DNA of 64,000 bases from an uncultured Paracoccaceae bacterium (GTDB taxonomy: Bacteria > Pseudomonadota > Alphaproteobacteria > Rhodobacterales > Rhodobacteraceae): assembly GCA_937916485.1 (NCBI GenBank), contig CALFSV010000120.1, forward strand, positions 1 to 64,000, written 5' to 3'. The translations under genes and the position numbers were made by a program. Shown piece after piece: positions 35,872-45,841 of the stretch; position 1 is the first letter of the stretch; every line of letters starts with the position of its first letter. Below the pieces are notes generated by a model. The model was not told the DNA's origin and made no database searches. It was given only the letters and a program-made list of their open reading frames with translations.

Positions 35872-36960
35872 ATGGCCGATCTGAAGCTGACCAATGTCGC
35901 CAAGACTTATGGCGGGACCGTCGATGTGCTCAAGGACATCAATCTCGACATCAAGACGGGGGAATTGATCGTTTTTGTCGGCCCCTCGGGTTGTGGCAAG
36001 TCCACATTGCTGCGGATGATCGCAGGCCTGGAAAAGATCACCGGGGGGGAGCTGCAGATCGACGGGGTCGTCGTCAACGACGTGCCGCCAGCCCAACGGG
36101 GCATCGCGATGGTATTCCAGTCCTACGCGCTTTATCCGCATATGACGGTGCGCGATAACATGTCCTTTGCCCTTAAGCTGGCCAAGAAGACCCCGGCCGA
36201 GATCGAGGCCGCGGTCAGCAAGGCGGCCAGGATCCTGCAATTGGACGACTACCTCGACCGTCTGCCCAAGGCGCTGTCTGGCGGCCAGCGGCAGCGGGTG
36301 GCCATCGGCCGGTCGATCGTGCGCGACCCCAAGGTCTATTTGTTTGACGAACCGCTGTCCAACCTGGACGCCGCCCTGCGCGTGGCAACCCGGATCGAGA
36401 TTGCCCAACTCAAGGAATCGATGCCTGAGTCGACGATGATCTACGTCACCCACGACCAGGTCGAGGCGATGACACTGGCCACACGCATCGTTGTTCTAGC
36501 CAATAAGGGGATCGCCCAGGTTGGATCGCCGCTCGAGCTATACGAGCGGCCCGAAAACGAATTCGTGGCCCAATTCATCGGATCGCCCGCCATGAACCTC
36601 TTGCCCGGCGAGATCGTGGGCACCGGGGCGCAGACGACGATCAAGCTGGTCGGGGGGGGCACAGCGGTGTCCGCAGTGCCGACCCAGGAGGCCGACAAGG
36701 GCCTGAAGGTCAACGTCGGCGTCCGGCCCGAGGATATGGTTGCCACCGACGGCGACTACCTGTTCGAGGGGGCGGTGAATTTCACCGAAGCCCTGGGCGA
36801 GGTGACGATCCTTTATTTCGACAAGGTCGGCGACAACGATGCGGTGATCGGCAAGCTGGCGGGCATCCATCCCGAATTACGCGGCAAGACCGTCCGCATG
36901 ACTGCGGCACCGGAAAAGGTCCAGGTCTTTCACAACGGCCGGTCGCTGTATTACCGATAG
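35872..36960 (+). CDS. aglK: Alpha-glucoside ABC transporter ATP-binding protein AglK
   Basis: A 362-residue MalK/UgpC-type ATPase. Walker A G-P-S-G-C-G-K-S-T is at 37-45, the signature L-S-G-G-Q-R-Q-R near 135, Walker B with F-D-E-P-L-S-N-L-D near 157, and a C-terminal regulatory TOBE-like domain from about 235. It energises AglEFG. GAGGGAGGAACC precedes ATG 35872. It ends the operon, and a hairpin repeat element follows at 36984. Confidence 0.95.
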   Translation: MADLKLTNVAKTYGGTVDVLKDINLDIKTGELIVFVGPSGCGKSTLLRMIAGLEKITGGELQIDGVVVNDVPPAQRGIAMVFQSYALYPHMTVRDNMSFALKLAKKTPAEIEAAVSKAARILQLDDYLDRLPKALSGGQRQRVAIGRSIVRDPKVYLFDEPLSNLDAALRVATRIEIAQLKESMPESTMIYVTHDQVEAMTLATRIVVLANKGIAQVGSPLELYERPENEFVAQFIGSPAMNLLPGEIVGTGAQTTIKLVGGGTAVSAVPTQEADKGLKVNVGVRPEDMVATDGDYLFEGAVNFTEALGEVTILYFDKVGDNDAVIGKLAGIHPELRGKTVRMTAAPEKVQVFHNGRSLYYR

Positions 36961-36983
36961 CTGCACCTAGGGGTGGGGGCGTA

Positions 36984-37040
36984 GGGGGGCTCTGCCCCCC
37001 GGCCTGCGGCCTCCCACCGGGATATTTAGGGCGAGATGAG
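36984..37040. repeat. Dispersed intergenic hairpin element, copy A
   Basis: Two adjacent hairpins (GGGGGGC-TCT-GCCCCCC at 36984-37000, then GGCC-TGC-GGCC at 37001-37011) followed by CCGGGATATTT and GGCGAGATGAG. The same order of parts recurs at 40814-40880 (reverse) and 60873-60926. It lies between the convergent aglK and ppx genes and may act as a terminator or mRNA end. Confidence 0.85.
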
Positions 37041-37051
37041 GGGGCCTTGGT

Positions 37052-38164
37052 TTAGTAAGGGGCGTCTTCGAAGACGCCGTCCGCGCTCATCTGTGCATAA
37101 AGCAGTCCTTCGCGCAGGCCGCGATCCGCGACCGACAGGCGGTCGGTTGGCCAAAGCCGCATGAGCGCTTGAAGGATCGCCGAGCCGGACATGATCAGCG
37201 CCTGCCGGTCTTTGCCGATCCGGGGATCGTTCCGCCGCCCTTCGGGACCAAGGCTGAGGTAGTCGCGGATCACCGCATCGATCTGGTCCGAGGTCATCCG
37301 CAATCCATCAACCTTGGTCCGGTCGTAGCGTTTCAGCCCCAAGTGGCTGGCAGCCACCGTGGTGACGGTGCCGGAGGTGCCAATGATCTGGAACCCTTCA
37401 CGGGCTTGTTCAGCGGCGCTGGGGGCAAAAGCGGCCAGGTTTTCCTCGAAAAACCAGCTCATAAGGGCAAATCGCCCCGAATCGTCCTCGACGTCCTGAA
37501 ACTGGTCCCGCAGGGTTGCAACGCCTAAGGGCACGCTGATCCAGTCAACCACTTTGGCAGCCGCAAAGGGGCCGGGATCGGCCTTGAAGCCTGAATGTAG
37601 CCGCATGATCGCCCGGGGTCTTTCGCGCGAGGGCACCTTGGTCAGGTCGATCCAGACAAGTTCTGTCGACCCGCCGCCAATGTCGACCACCAGAAGTTGC
37701 TCGGTCCGGGTCGAGACGAGCGGCGCACAGGAGATCACGGCCAACCGCGCCTCTTCCTCGGGTTCGATGATTTCAAGGTTGAGCCCGGTTTCCCGGCGCA
37801 CCTGAGCCAGAAAGGCGTTGCCATTCCGCGCCCGACGGCAAGCCTCTGTCGCCACGAGCCGCATATGGCCAACCCCGTGGCGGGCAAGCTTTTGCTTGCA
37901 GATCCTGAGAGCCCCGATGGTCCGGTTCATTGAAGAACGGCTGAGCCGCCCCGAGCTTTCGAGCCCATGGCCGAGTTGCACCGACTTTGAGAAACTGTCC
38001 ACGACGTGAAACTGACTGCCCTTGGGTTGGGCAATCAGCATCCGACAGCTATTTGTCCCAAGGTCCAGCGCTGCATAAAGCGACGCGGGGTCGGGTGGTT
38101 GGGGCGCGGGGCTTTCGACCGCTTTGGGGAACGCGCCCGCGCTGAAGGGACGCCTGGGCGCCAT
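37052..38164 (-). CDS. Ppx/GppA family phosphatase
   Basis: A 370-residue ASKHA-fold exopolyphosphatase/guanosine pentaphosphate phosphatase. The first phosphate loop is A-A-L-D-L-G-T-N-S-C-R near 30-40, and the second is V-V-D-I-G-G-G-S-T-E-L. It cleaves terminal phosphate from polyphosphate or pppGpp. ATG 38164 was chosen because GGAGGG lies 8 nt upstream; the frame stays open to ATG 38272 but the added 36 residues look non-coding. In related bacteria it sits beside rlmE; here the one-carbon genes lie between the two. Confidence 0.88.
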   Translation of the reverse strand: MAPRRPFSAGAFPKAVESPAPQPPDPASLYAALDLGTNSCRMLIAQPKGSQFHVVDSFSKSVQLGHGLESSGRLSRSSMNRTIGALRICKQKLARHGVGHMRLVATEACRRARNGNAFLAQVRRETGLNLEIIEPEEEARLAVISCAPLVSTRTEQLLVVDIGGGSTELVWIDLTKVPSRERPRAIMRLHSGFKADPGPFAAAKVVDWISVPLGVATLRDQFQDVEDDSGRFALMSWFFEENLAAFAPSAAEQAREGFQIIGTSGTVTTVAASHLGLKRYDRTKVDGLRMTSDQIDAVIRDYLSLGPEGRRNDPRIGKDRQALIMSGSAILQALMRLWPTDRLSVADRGLREGLLYAQMSADGVFEDAPY

Positions 38165-38454
38165 CTGCACGCCCTCCGAATTCGAGTTATCTTCAAGGTA
38201 GGCTTCGGCGGTTGTCCGCGCAAGTCCTGTATCGGTTCCGTGACACAAGGCCAGGCCGTTTCCGAGAGCCATTCATGATCTTGTTGAAAAAACCGAAGGT
38301 TCCGAGGGCTGGTGCCAAGCGGCCCAAGGGTCGATAAAGGGCAAAGGTTCGGAAGGGTCGTCGCTGGACGCTTTCGGGATGTCGAAATTCGACCCTGGTT
38401 CCGATCGCCGGGCGCGTAGAAGCGGTCAACGTAGCTTATGGAAAGCGGAATCAG

Positions 38455-38751
38455 ATGCCTCAGGTCACCATCGTCTATTGGCGCGACATACCGGCGCAGG
38501 TCATCGTGGGTGCAGGTCGCAAGGCCTCCAAGCGCCAATTGGCCGAGCGGTTCGAGCAGGCCATCGACCGGGCTGCCATGAAGGTAGGTGCCGATGGATC
38601 GGACGCCTATCTCGCCGAATGGCGCAAGGTTCCAAGTGGCGAGCAGGACGGCGAGGCGGACGCGATTGCGGCGGCCGAGGCAGAGCGTCTTGAGACGACC
38701 TACGACAAGGAGCGTCTGAAGGCGCTGATCGACAACGATGGCTGGGCCTGA
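38455..38751 (+). CDS. Virulence factor domain protein (small)
   Basis: A 98-residue protein of the alphaproteobacterial 'virulence factor' domain family (opening V-T-I-V-Y-W-R-D-I-P-A-Q-V). The name is historical and no function is established. The fold seems to be a strand followed by helices; the C-terminal half is rich in Glu and Ala. It is conserved next to methylene-H4folate reductase-like and methyl-H4folate methyltransferase genes, and precedes them here by 57 nt, which suggests a role in C1 or corrinoid chemistry. Confidence 0.82.
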   Translation: MPQVTIVYWRDIPAQVIVGAGRKASKRQLAERFEQAIDRAAMKVGADGSDAYLAEWRKVPSGEQDGEADAIAAAEAERLETTYDKERLKALIDNDGWA

Positions 38752-38808
38752 CGGTCTGCCGTGACCAACAGGCTGCCGCCCCCTTTTTCCGGCCTCAAGG
38801 AGGTAATC

Positions 38809-39741
38809 ATGTCTCTTCTTCCGTTCCGTAAACGCGCTGATCCCGGCCCGTCCCAGACATCCGCTCCTCTTGAGGCCTTCCTTGAGGGTTTTTCCATCGA
38901 GGTGATGCCCCGGACCGCCGAAAAGGTTGAGGATTTCAAGACCCTCCTGCCCAAGGGCACACGGGTCTATATCGCCCATATCGAGGGCACCCCCATCGAA
39001 GAGATGGTCGCCACCGCCCGCCGCCTGGCCGAGGACGGCTTTCCGGTCATGCCGCATTTCCCGGCCCGGATCATCGCCGATGAGGCGACGCTTGCCGACT
39101 GGATCGCCCGCTACCAGGGCGAGGCTGGGGTGAGCCAGGCCCTGCTTTTGGCCGGTGGCGTCAAGGAACCGGTGGGGGCGTTCCATTCCTCCATGCAACT
39201 GCTTGAGACGGGTCTGTTCGACAAGGCTGGCTTTGACCGCCTGCATGTGGCCGGCCACCCCGAGGGGAATCGTGACATTGACCCCGACGGATCGGACAAG
39301 ACGGTAATGGAGGCGCTGCGCTGGAAGCAGAAGTTCTCGGACCGGACCGACGCGCAGATGGCGCTTGCCACCCAGTTCTGCTTTGAGGCCGCCCCTGTCA
39401 TTGCCTGGGCGAATGGTCTGAAGGCGGCCGGCATCGACCTGCCCATCCACATCGGGGTCGCAGGCCCGGCGAAGCTGCAGACGCTGATCAAATTCGCCAT
39501 CGCTTGCGGGGTTGGCCCCTCGCTTCGGGTGCTGCAAAAGCGGGCGATGGATGTGACCAAGCTGCTTTTGCCCTACGAGCCGACAGATTTCGTCGCGGAA
39601 CTGGCCGCCCACAAGGCAGCCCATCCGGACTTCAATATCGAAAAGGTGCACTTCTTCCCGCTGGGCGGGATCAAGACCAATGCCACCTGGACCCAAACTC
39701 ACGGCGGCGCCTCTGGCGTGCCCATCGCTCAACAAGGATAG
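38809..39741 (+). CDS. metF: Methylenetetrahydrofolate reductase-like protein
   Basis: A 310-residue TIM-barrel protein of the MetF family, which reduces 5,10-methylene-H4folate to 5-methyl-H4folate with FAD. Landmarks are the S-I-E-V-M-P-R near 29-35 (Glu near the flavin and folate), H-I-E-G-T-P, the central A-G-G-V region and the A-T-Q-F-C-F motif near 197-202. It is shorter and divergent from housekeeping MetF, as in catabolic methyl-transfer clusters. AAGGAGG precedes ATG 38809. It is followed without a gap by the methyltransferase gene, so the two act in sequence. Confidence 0.88.
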   Translation: MSLLPFRKRADPGPSQTSAPLEAFLEGFSIEVMPRTAEKVEDFKTLLPKGTRVYIAHIEGTPIEEMVATARRLAEDGFPVMPHFPARIIADEATLADWIARYQGEAGVSQALLLAGGVKEPVGAFHSSMQLLETGLFDKAGFDRLHVAGHPEGNRDIDPDGSDKTVMEALRWKQKFSDRTDAQMALATQFCFEAAPVIAWANGLKAAGIDLPIHIGVAGPAKLQTLIKFAIACGVGPSLRVLQKRAMDVTKLLLPYEPTDFVAELAAHKAAHPDFNIEKVHFFPLGGIKTNATWTQTHGGASGVPIAQQG

Positions 39742-40812
39742 ATGATGACCCGCACGATCGTTGAATCGAAAACGAAAACCGCCATCATCGGCTTTGACCA
39801 GCCGTTCTGTGTGATCGGGGAACGGATTAATCCGACCGGACGCAAAAAGCTGGCGGCCGAGCTTGAGGCGGGCGATTTCTCGACCGTCGAGGCGGATGCC
39901 CTGGCGCAAGTTGCGGCAGGGGCGACGGTGCTGGACGTAAACTCCGGGGCCGTTTTCACCAACAAGATGGCCGAGGATACACGCTACGCCGACAACAACT
40001 TTGTCGAACCGCCGCTGATGCGGGAGCTGATTGAGCGGGTGCAGGCCATCGTCGATGTGCCCCTGTGCATCGACAGCTCGGTCCCCGGGGCGCTTGAGGC
40101 AGGTCTTGCTGCCTGCGAAGGACGGCCGCTTCTCAATTCCGTCACCGGCGAGGAAGAGCGGCTCGAACTGGTTCTCCCGCTGGTCAAGAAATACAACGTT
40201 CCGGTCGTCGCTATCTCGAACGACGATACCGGCATTTCCGAAGATCCCGAGGTCCGCTTCGCCGTCGCCAAGAAGATCGTCGAACGGGCCGCCGATTTCG
40301 GCATTCCCGCCCACGACATCGTCGTCGACCCGCTGGTCATGCCCATCGGGGCCATGGGAACGGCTGGCTTGCAGGTGTTTACCCTCGTGCGGCGGCTTCG
40401 GGACGAGCTTGGGGTCAATACGACCTGCGGGGCCTCCAACATCTCCTTCGGTCTGCCAAATCGGCATGGCATCAACAATGCCTTCCTGCCGATGGCCATG
40501 GCCTCGGGAATGACAAGTGCCATCATGAACCCCGTCGCCCTGCCGGTCTCGCAGGCCAAGATCGCAGAAAAGAAGGCAGAGCTTGCCGCCGCAGGGATCG
40601 TGCTGCCCGACGGGATGGACGATGAAACTTTCGTGACCATCTTCGGACTGGGGTCAATGAAGGCGCGTCCCGGTTTGGAGATGGCGGCCATCCGCGCCGC
40701 CAACTTCCTGACCGACAACGACCCCTCCGGGGCCGAATGGATCCGGTTCAACCGTCCGCCCGTGGCCGAGGGCGAGGGCCGGGCACGCACCGGACGCCGT
40801 AAGCGGGCCTGA
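39742..40812 (+). CDS. Methyltetrahydrofolate:corrinoid methyltransferase (AcsE-like)
   Basis: A 356-residue pterin-binding TIM-barrel enzyme that moves a methyl group between methyl-H4folate and a corrinoid protein. Family features are G-E-R-I-N-P-T-G near 26-33, D-V-N-S-G near 65-69, C-I-D-S-S near 109-113, N-S-V-T-G-E near 131-136 and G-A-S-N-I-S-F-G-L-P near 229-238. The ATG ATG start follows the metF stop directly. The tail is lysine- and arginine-rich. No corrinoid protein or MttB-type methyltransferase is encoded beside it, so its partner lies elsewhere. Confidence 0.9.
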   Translation: MMTRTIVESKTKTAIIGFDQPFCVIGERINPTGRKKLAAELEAGDFSTVEADALAQVAAGATVLDVNSGAVFTNKMAEDTRYADNNFVEPPLMRELIERVQAIVDVPLCIDSSVPGALEAGLAACEGRPLLNSVTGEEERLELVLPLVKKYNVPVVAISNDDTGISEDPEVRFAVAKKIVERAADFGIPAHDIVVDPLVMPIGAMGTAGLQVFTLVRRLRDELGVNTTCGASNISFGLPNRHGINNAFLPMAMASGMTSAIMNPVALPVSQAKIAEKKAELAAAGIVLPDGMDDETFVTIFGLGSMKARPGLEMAAIRAANFLTDNDPSGAEWIRFNRPPVAEGEGRARTGRRKRA

Positions 40813-40813
40813 T

Positions 40814-40880
40814 CCCCTCATCTCGCCAAAAATATCCCGGGGGAGCGCCGAAAGGCGCGGGGGCAGCGCCCCCGATCCCC
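40814..40880. repeat. Dispersed intergenic hairpin element, copy B (reverse)
   Basis: In reverse orientation: CCTCATCTCGCC, the AAATATCCCGG core, then GCGCC-GAAA-GGCGC (40845-40858) and GGGGGC-AGC-GCCCCC (40859-40873). It begins 2 nt after the methyltransferase stop and probably ends that transcript. It is matched to copies A and C. Confidence 0.85.
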
Positions 40881-40968
40881 GGGACCACAGGCGGCACGGC
40901 CGGCACAGGGGCAGGCCCCTTTGCCGCTACCCCCTTGCGCCTGACCGCCCGCCCGGCATAGATCGGAC

Positions 40969-41688
40969 ATGGCCAAAGCACCGTCAAAACCCAAAAACAC
41001 CTCTGGCCGTGGCCAGCGTGACCTGACCGTGAAGGTCAAGACCGCCCGTGGGCGCAAGATGTCGTCGACCCTCTGGCTGCAACGTCAGCTGAACGACCCC
41101 TATGTGGTCAAGGCCCGCGCCGAAGGGATGCGGGGCAGGGCGGCCTACAAGATCCTTGAACTGGATGACAAGTTTCGGTTTCTCGTGCCCGGCGCCCGGG
41201 TGGTCGATCTGGGCTGTGCCCCGGGCGGCTGGTTGCAGGTGGCGGTGCCCCGGATCAATGCGCTTGGAATGAAATCCGGCAAGGCCGTGGGCAAGATCAT
41301 CGGTGTGGACCTGCAAGAGGTCGAGCCGGTTCCGGGGGCCGAGATTCACCAGTTGGACTTCCTTTCCGAAGGGGCGGACGATCTGGTCAAGGGCTGGCTT
41401 GGCGGGCCTGCCGATGTGGTGATGTCCGACATGGCCGCCTCAGCCTCGGGGCACAAACAGACCGACCACATGCGGATCATGATGCTCTGCGAGGCCGCGG
41501 CCTATTTCGCCTTCGACGTTCTTGTCGAAGGCGGCACCTTCGTCGCCAAGGTTCTGGCAGGGGGCGCGGAAGGCGAATTGCAAAAGCTGCTCAAGCAGAA
41601 GTTCACCAAGGTGATCAACGTCAAACCACCCGCCTCACGCTCTGACAGTTCCGAGAAATTCGTGGTCGCAACCGGGTTCCGCGGCTAG
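40969..41688 (+). CDS. rlmE: 23S rRNA (uridine-2'-O-)-methyltransferase RlmE (FtsJ)
   Basis: A 239-residue RrmJ/FtsJ enzyme that methylates U2552 of 23S rRNA (E. coli numbering) late in 50S assembly. The S-adenosylmethionine motif is [10 protein letters not shown] near 79-88, and the catalytic tetrad is Lys61, Asp154, Lys194 and Glu229. The N-terminus is extended and basic, as is common in alphaproteobacteria. It stands as a single gene; the hairpin repeat lies upstream. Confidence 0.95.
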   Translation: MAKAPSKPKNTSGRGQRDLTVKVKTARGRKMSSTLWLQRQLNDPYVVKARAEGMRGRAAYKILELDDKFRFLVPGARVVDLGCAPGGWLQVAVPRINALGMKSGKAVGKIIGVDLQEVEPVPGAEIHQLDFLSEGADDLVKGWLGGPADVVMSDMAASASGHKQTDHMRIMMLCEAAAYFAFDVLVEGGTFVAKVLAGGAEGELQKLLKQKFTKVINVKPPASRSDSSEKFVVATGFRG

Positions 41689-41778
41689 GGCTGATCAGCC
41701 GGCAATATTCAGCCAAGCCCCGTTGCAGCCCGCGCCCTGACGCGCCACTCTCGTCCCAAATCGACACGGGAGGCACCT

Positions 41779-43266
41779 ATGACCCATATTCTGGCTATTG
41801 ATCAGGGCACCACATCCAGCCGGGCGATCATCTTTGACAGCGCGATGCAGATCGTGGCCTCTGCACAGGAAGAGTTTCCCCAACACTTTCCGAAATCGGG
41901 CTGGGTAGAGCATGATCCCTCTGACATCTGGGCCTCGGTCGCCTCGACCTGTCGGGGGGCGATCGAAAAGGCGGGGCTCGCGCCCGCCGATCTGGCCGCC
42001 ATCGGCATCACTAACCAGCGCGAGACGGCGGTGATCTGGGATAAGGATACCGGTCAACCGATTCACAACGCCATCGTCTGGCAGGACCGGCGGACCGCCG
42101 ACCTTTGCGCCACTCTCAAGGCCGAAGGGTTCGAGGATGAGGTGACCTCCCGTACCGGGCTTCTACTTGATCCCTATTTTTCGTCAACGAAAGTGAAATG
42201 GCTTCTCGATCATGTCGAGGGTGCGCGGGAAAAGGCAGGCCGGGGTCAGCTTCTGTTTGGCACCATCGACTGTTTCCTGATCTGGAAGCTGACGGGGGGC
42301 AAGGTGCATGCCACCGACGCCACCAACGCGGCCCGCACCATGCTTTACAACATCCACGAAGGGGCATGGGACGAGACTATTTGTGACAGGCTCGGGATTC
42401 CCATGGCCATGCTGCCCGAGGTGCGCGATTGCGCGGCCGATTTCGGGACCTGCCGCGCCGATCTGTTTGGAACTGAGTTGCCCATTCTGGGCGTCGCCGG
42501 CGATCAGCAGGCCGCGACGCTTGGGCAGGCCTGCTTTGCCCCCGGCATGCTCAAATCCACCTATGGCACCGGCTGCTTTGCCTTGATGAACACCGGCGAC
42601 ACCCCGGTCCGGTCGCAAAACCGGCTTTTGACCACCATCGCCTATCAGTTCGATGGTAAACCGACCTATGCCCTTGAGGGGTCGATCTTTATCGCAGGTG
42701 CCGTGGTCCAATGGCTGCGCGACGGGTTGCAGATCATCCGTTCTGCCCCCGAAACCCAACCCCTCGCCGAAAAGGCCGATCCGGGGCAAGAGCTGTATCT
42801 GGTACCCGCTTTCACAGGCCTTGGCGCACCCCATTGGGACCCCGACGCCCGCGGGGCGATTTACGGGCTGACCCGCAATTCAGGTCCGGCAGAGTTTGCC
42901 CGCGCAGCCCTGGAAAGCGTAGGTTTTCAGACCCTTGACTTGATGGAGGCAATGCATGCTGACTGGACCGCCGCCAGCGGCGACGGGGTGTTGCGCGTCG
43001 ATGGCGGGATGAGCGCGTCTGACTGGTCGATGCAGTTCCTGTCAGACATCATCGGCGCGCCGGTTGACCGTCCCGAGGTGCTTGAGACAACCGCCCTTGG
43101 AGTTGCATGGTTGGCAGGGATGAAGGCTGGGATCTATCCGGATCAGGCGGGATTTGCCCAAAGCTGGGCCCTTGACCGGCGGTTTGAGCCACAGATGGAC
43201 ACGGCAGAACGCACCCGCCGTGTGGCAGGTTGGAAAGATGCGGTATCTCGCACCCTTAGTCGTTGA
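41779..43266 (+). CDS. glpK: Glycerol kinase
   Basis: A 495-residue FGGY-family kinase that makes glycerol 3-phosphate from glycerol and ATP. Landmarks are D-Q-G-T-T-S-S-R near 8-15, N-Q-R-E-T near 80-84, W-Q-D-R-R near 102-106, and G-D-Q-Q-A-A-T near 245. A GGGAGG site precedes ATG 41779. No glpF or glpD lies next to it. Confidence 0.96.
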   Translation: MTHILAIDQGTTSSRAIIFDSAMQIVASAQEEFPQHFPKSGWVEHDPSDIWASVASTCRGAIEKAGLAPADLAAIGITNQRETAVIWDKDTGQPIHNAIVWQDRRTADLCATLKAEGFEDEVTSRTGLLLDPYFSSTKVKWLLDHVEGAREKAGRGQLLFGTIDCFLIWKLTGGKVHATDATNAARTMLYNIHEGAWDETICDRLGIPMAMLPEVRDCAADFGTCRADLFGTELPILGVAGDQQAATLGQACFAPGMLKSTYGTGCFALMNTGDTPVRSQNRLLTTIAYQFDGKPTYALEGSIFIAGAVVQWLRDGLQIIRSAPETQPLAEKADPGQELYLVPAFTGLGAPHWDPDARGAIYGLTRNSGPAEFARAALESVGFQTLDLMEAMHADWTAASGDGVLRVDGGMSASDWSMQFLSDIIGAPVDRPEVLETTALGVAWLAGMKAGIYPDQAGFAQSWALDRRFEPQMDTAERTRRVAGWKDAVSRTLSR

Positions 43267-43285
43267 CGAAAATGGATAGGGGGCC

Positions 43286-43855
43286 TCAGGCCCCCCAGGT
43301 CCGGATCGGTCCGCAATCCATATGGACGAAGTTTGACCCAGAGTAGCGCCCAACGCCGCCAGCCCGACACGCTGCTGCCGCGCGGGCCATTTGGCTGACC
43401 GAGCGGCCATCAAGCCGAAGGTCGGCGGCCTGACCGCGCATGTGCAGCGAATTGCGCGCCACACCCGAGGACTGTGACCGCAGCATTGCGTTAGTCTGGG
43501 GCGACCGGTAGCCCGACAAAAGCATATAGGGTTCCGACACATCCATCATCCGATGTGAGGCTGCCATGATATCGATGGTACGGCTGTCCATCTCGATTGC
43601 GGAGCCGGTGCGCCAATCACGCATGAATACGTTGATCTCGCGCATCGCCTCACCGATATAGTCGCCTTCGATCCAGTAGATGGTGTCAAGACGTTCGCCG
43701 GTCCGGCCAGAGTACATGCTGATGCGACGAATATCGCCTGCGCCGCGCAAAAAGCCTGCGGCATTGGAATAGGTTGGGGCTGCTACGAGCGCCGCGGATG
43801 CAAAAGCACCCAGAAGCGCACGCCTAGAAAGGCCCGAAGAGCTGGTATCGTTCAT
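43286..43855 (-). CDS. DUF882/YcbK-type M15 peptidase with Tat signal
   Basis: A 189-residue exported protein. A twin-arginine signal (S-R-R-A-L-L-G-A-F near 10-18) suggests folding before export. The C-terminal peptidase M15-like domain has S-G-Y-R-S near 113-117, the metal ligands His and Asp in S-L-H-M-R-G-Q-A-A-D, and the last His in F-V-H-M-D. It likely cuts peptidoglycan cross-links or L,D-peptide stems. It is divergent from the L,D-transpeptidase gene, a frequent pairing. Confidence 0.88.
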   Translation of the reverse strand: MNDTSSSGLSRRALLGAFASAALVAAPTYSNAAGFLRGAGDIRRISMYSGRTGERLDTIYWIEGDYIGEAMREINVFMRDWRTGSAIEMDSRTIDIMAASHRMMDVSEPYMLLSGYRSPQTNAMLRSQSSGVARNSLHMRGQAADLRLDGRSVSQMARAAAACRAGGVGRYSGSNFVHMDCGPIRTWGA

Positions 43856-44117
43856 GTGAGCGCCTGTCCCGTCGCCATTTTGAGCCCGCTAGAAGCGGAC
43901 ATTGCTATCTATCCCCAGATGCAAAATCCTTATTGCATAACTCTTTTCTCCCACCAACCGCGTTTTACGGCACGGTGGTAAACAGGGGCAGAATCGGCGG
44001 GTTTTTGCGCAAATGTCGTGCAGGCTGCCATTTGTTGCGCAGTTGTCACGCGGTGTTGCCGAATGGCATCGGCTCAGGCGACACATATGACCAACAATCC
44101 GGCTTCCAGACGGAAAT

Positions 44118-45809
44118 GTGAATGGATTTAACGGCCTATATGTAAAATCTAGTCCTCGACCTGCTGCTTCTTCCAAGGATCTGCTTATTTTGACTTGTCT
44201 CACGTTTGTCCGCCCTGCCGCGCGTGCGCTGGCGGTGGCCCTTTCCCTCGTTTTGGTCGCGCCTTCGGCGCATGCTCAGATGAGCCTTTCTGTGACGGGC
44301 CTTCGCCAGGCGGTTGCAGAGGCCGCTGCCCGCGATGAGGACCTTGCCGCATTCTATCGGGATCGTTCGTTCGAAGGGATCTGGACGGGCAGCAGCCAGA
44401 TTGCCCAGGCACGGCGCAACGCCCTTCTGTCCGCGTTGAGCCAGGCAGAATCCCATGGCATCCCCGCCAGCCGTTATGACGTCCAGGGACTGGTCGAGGC
44501 GCTTTATGCGGCCGACAATGCGGCCGAGCAGGGCCGTATGGATGTGGAACTAAGCCGCCTAATGCTGCGTTACGCGCGTGATGTGAACACTGGGCTGTTG
44601 AACCCAGGTGAGGTTGTGTCGCTGATCAAGCGTGAAGTGCCCTTGATCGACAGGCGCGCCCTGCTGGAAGGATTCATGTCGGCAGCCTCGCCATCTGGCT
44701 TTCTGCGCCAATTGGCCCCTCAGGCGCCAGAGTACGCCCGGCTGATGCGCAACTACCATGAAATGCAGGCCATGATCCCGATGGGCGGCTGGGGGCCTGC
44801 GGTCTCTGGTGGTCGGCTCGAGCCCGGCGATAGCGGCCCCCGCGTGGTCGAACTGCGCAACCGTCTTATGGCAATGGGCTATCTTGGCCGCTCAGTGACC
44901 GTCACCTATGACGATGCGATCCGGGGCGCGGTTGAGCGGTTTCAAGGGACACACGGCATGACCGTCGACGGTGTCGCGGGCGAAGCGACGCTTCGCGAGA
45001 TCAATGTGCCTTTGGAAACCCGCATGCAGTCGGTTCTCGTCGCGATGGAGCGCGAGCGCTGGATGAACATCCCACGCGGCGACCGTCATATCTGGGTCAA
45101 CCTGACAGATTTCCATGCCAATATCGTCGATTTCGACCGGGTCACATTTTCGACCCGCTCCGTCATCGGGGCCCTTGGATCGGATCGTCAGTCGCCTGAA
45201 TTTTCGGATATGATGACCCATATGGTCATTAACCCAAGCTGGCATGTTCCACGCTCGATCATTGTGAACGAATACCTGCCATCGTTGCGCAGCAATCCGG
45301 GTGCAGCGGGGCATTTGCAGATCATTGACCGTCAGGGCAGGGTGATCAGCCGGGAAGGCGTGGACTTCAGCCAGTTTTCGGCGTCGAGCTTTCCGTTCTC
45401 TATGCGCCAGCCGCCGGGGGACCGGAACGCGCTTGGGCAGGTCAAGTTCATGTTTCCCAATCGGTACAATATCTATCTGCACGACACACCGGCTCAGGAC
45501 CTGTTCAGCCGCGAAGTTCGGGCGTTCAGCCACGGCTGTATCCGTCTGGATGACCCGTTTGACTTTGCCTATGCGCTTCTGGCCCGCCAGACCAGCGACC
45601 CGGTGGGCTACTTCCAGCAGATCCTGAACACCCGCAACGAAACCCGCGTCGATCTGGAAACCCCGGTTCCGGTGCATCTGGTGTATCGCACTGCCTTTAC
45701 CTCGGTCACGGGTGAGTTGCAGTTCCGTGCCGACATCTATGGCCGAGATGCACTGATCTGGGATGCCCTGTCGCGCGAAGGGGTGGTGGTCGGCGGCTTT
45801 CAGGGATAG
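44118..45809 (+). CDS. L,D-transpeptidase, YcbB (LdtD) type
   Basis: A 563-residue periplasmic enzyme that makes 3-3 cross-links in peptidoglycan. After the export signal come an N-terminal scaffold domain, a peptidoglycan-binding domain ([13 protein letters not shown] near 235-247) and the YkuD catalytic domain with the nucleophile Cys at about 474 in S-H-G-C-I-R-L. The furthest start is GTG 44118. TTG 44190 is a good alternative, because it gives a normal signal peptide ending S-A-H-A and follows AAGGA. It is divergent from the DUF882 gene. Confidence 0.92.
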   Translation: MNGFNGLYVKSSPRPAASSKDLLILTCLTFVRPAARALAVALSLVLVAPSAHAQMSLSVTGLRQAVAEAAARDEDLAAFYRDRSFEGIWTGSSQIAQARRNALLSALSQAESHGIPASRYDVQGLVEALYAADNAAEQGRMDVELSRLMLRYARDVNTGLLNPGEVVSLIKREVPLIDRRALLEGFMSAASPSGFLRQLAPQAPEYARLMRNYHEMQAMIPMGGWGPAVSGGRLEPGDSGPRVVELRNRLMAMGYLGRSVTVTYDDAIRGAVERFQGTHGMTVDGVAGEATLREINVPLETRMQSVLVAMERERWMNIPRGDRHIWVNLTDFHANIVDFDRVTFSTRSVIGALGSDRQSPEFSDMMTHMVINPSWHVPRSIIVNEYLPSLRSNPGAAGHLQIIDRQGRVISREGVDFSQFSASSFPFSMRQPPGDRNALGQVKFMFPNRYNIYLHDTPAQDLFSREVRAFSHGCIRLDDPFDFAYALLARQTSDPVGYFQQILNTRNETRVDLETPVPVHLVYRTAFTSVTGELQFRADIYGRDALIWDALSREGVVVGGFQG

Positions 45810-45841
45810 GTCTCTTCGCCAAACACTGGCGGGAGACATCC

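Noticed and set aside
38283..38454. tRNA or riboswitch before the one-carbon genes
   Set aside because: I could not build a cloverleaf or match a known folate, cobalamin or SAM riboswitch core; the stretch seems to hold only the two divergent promoters.
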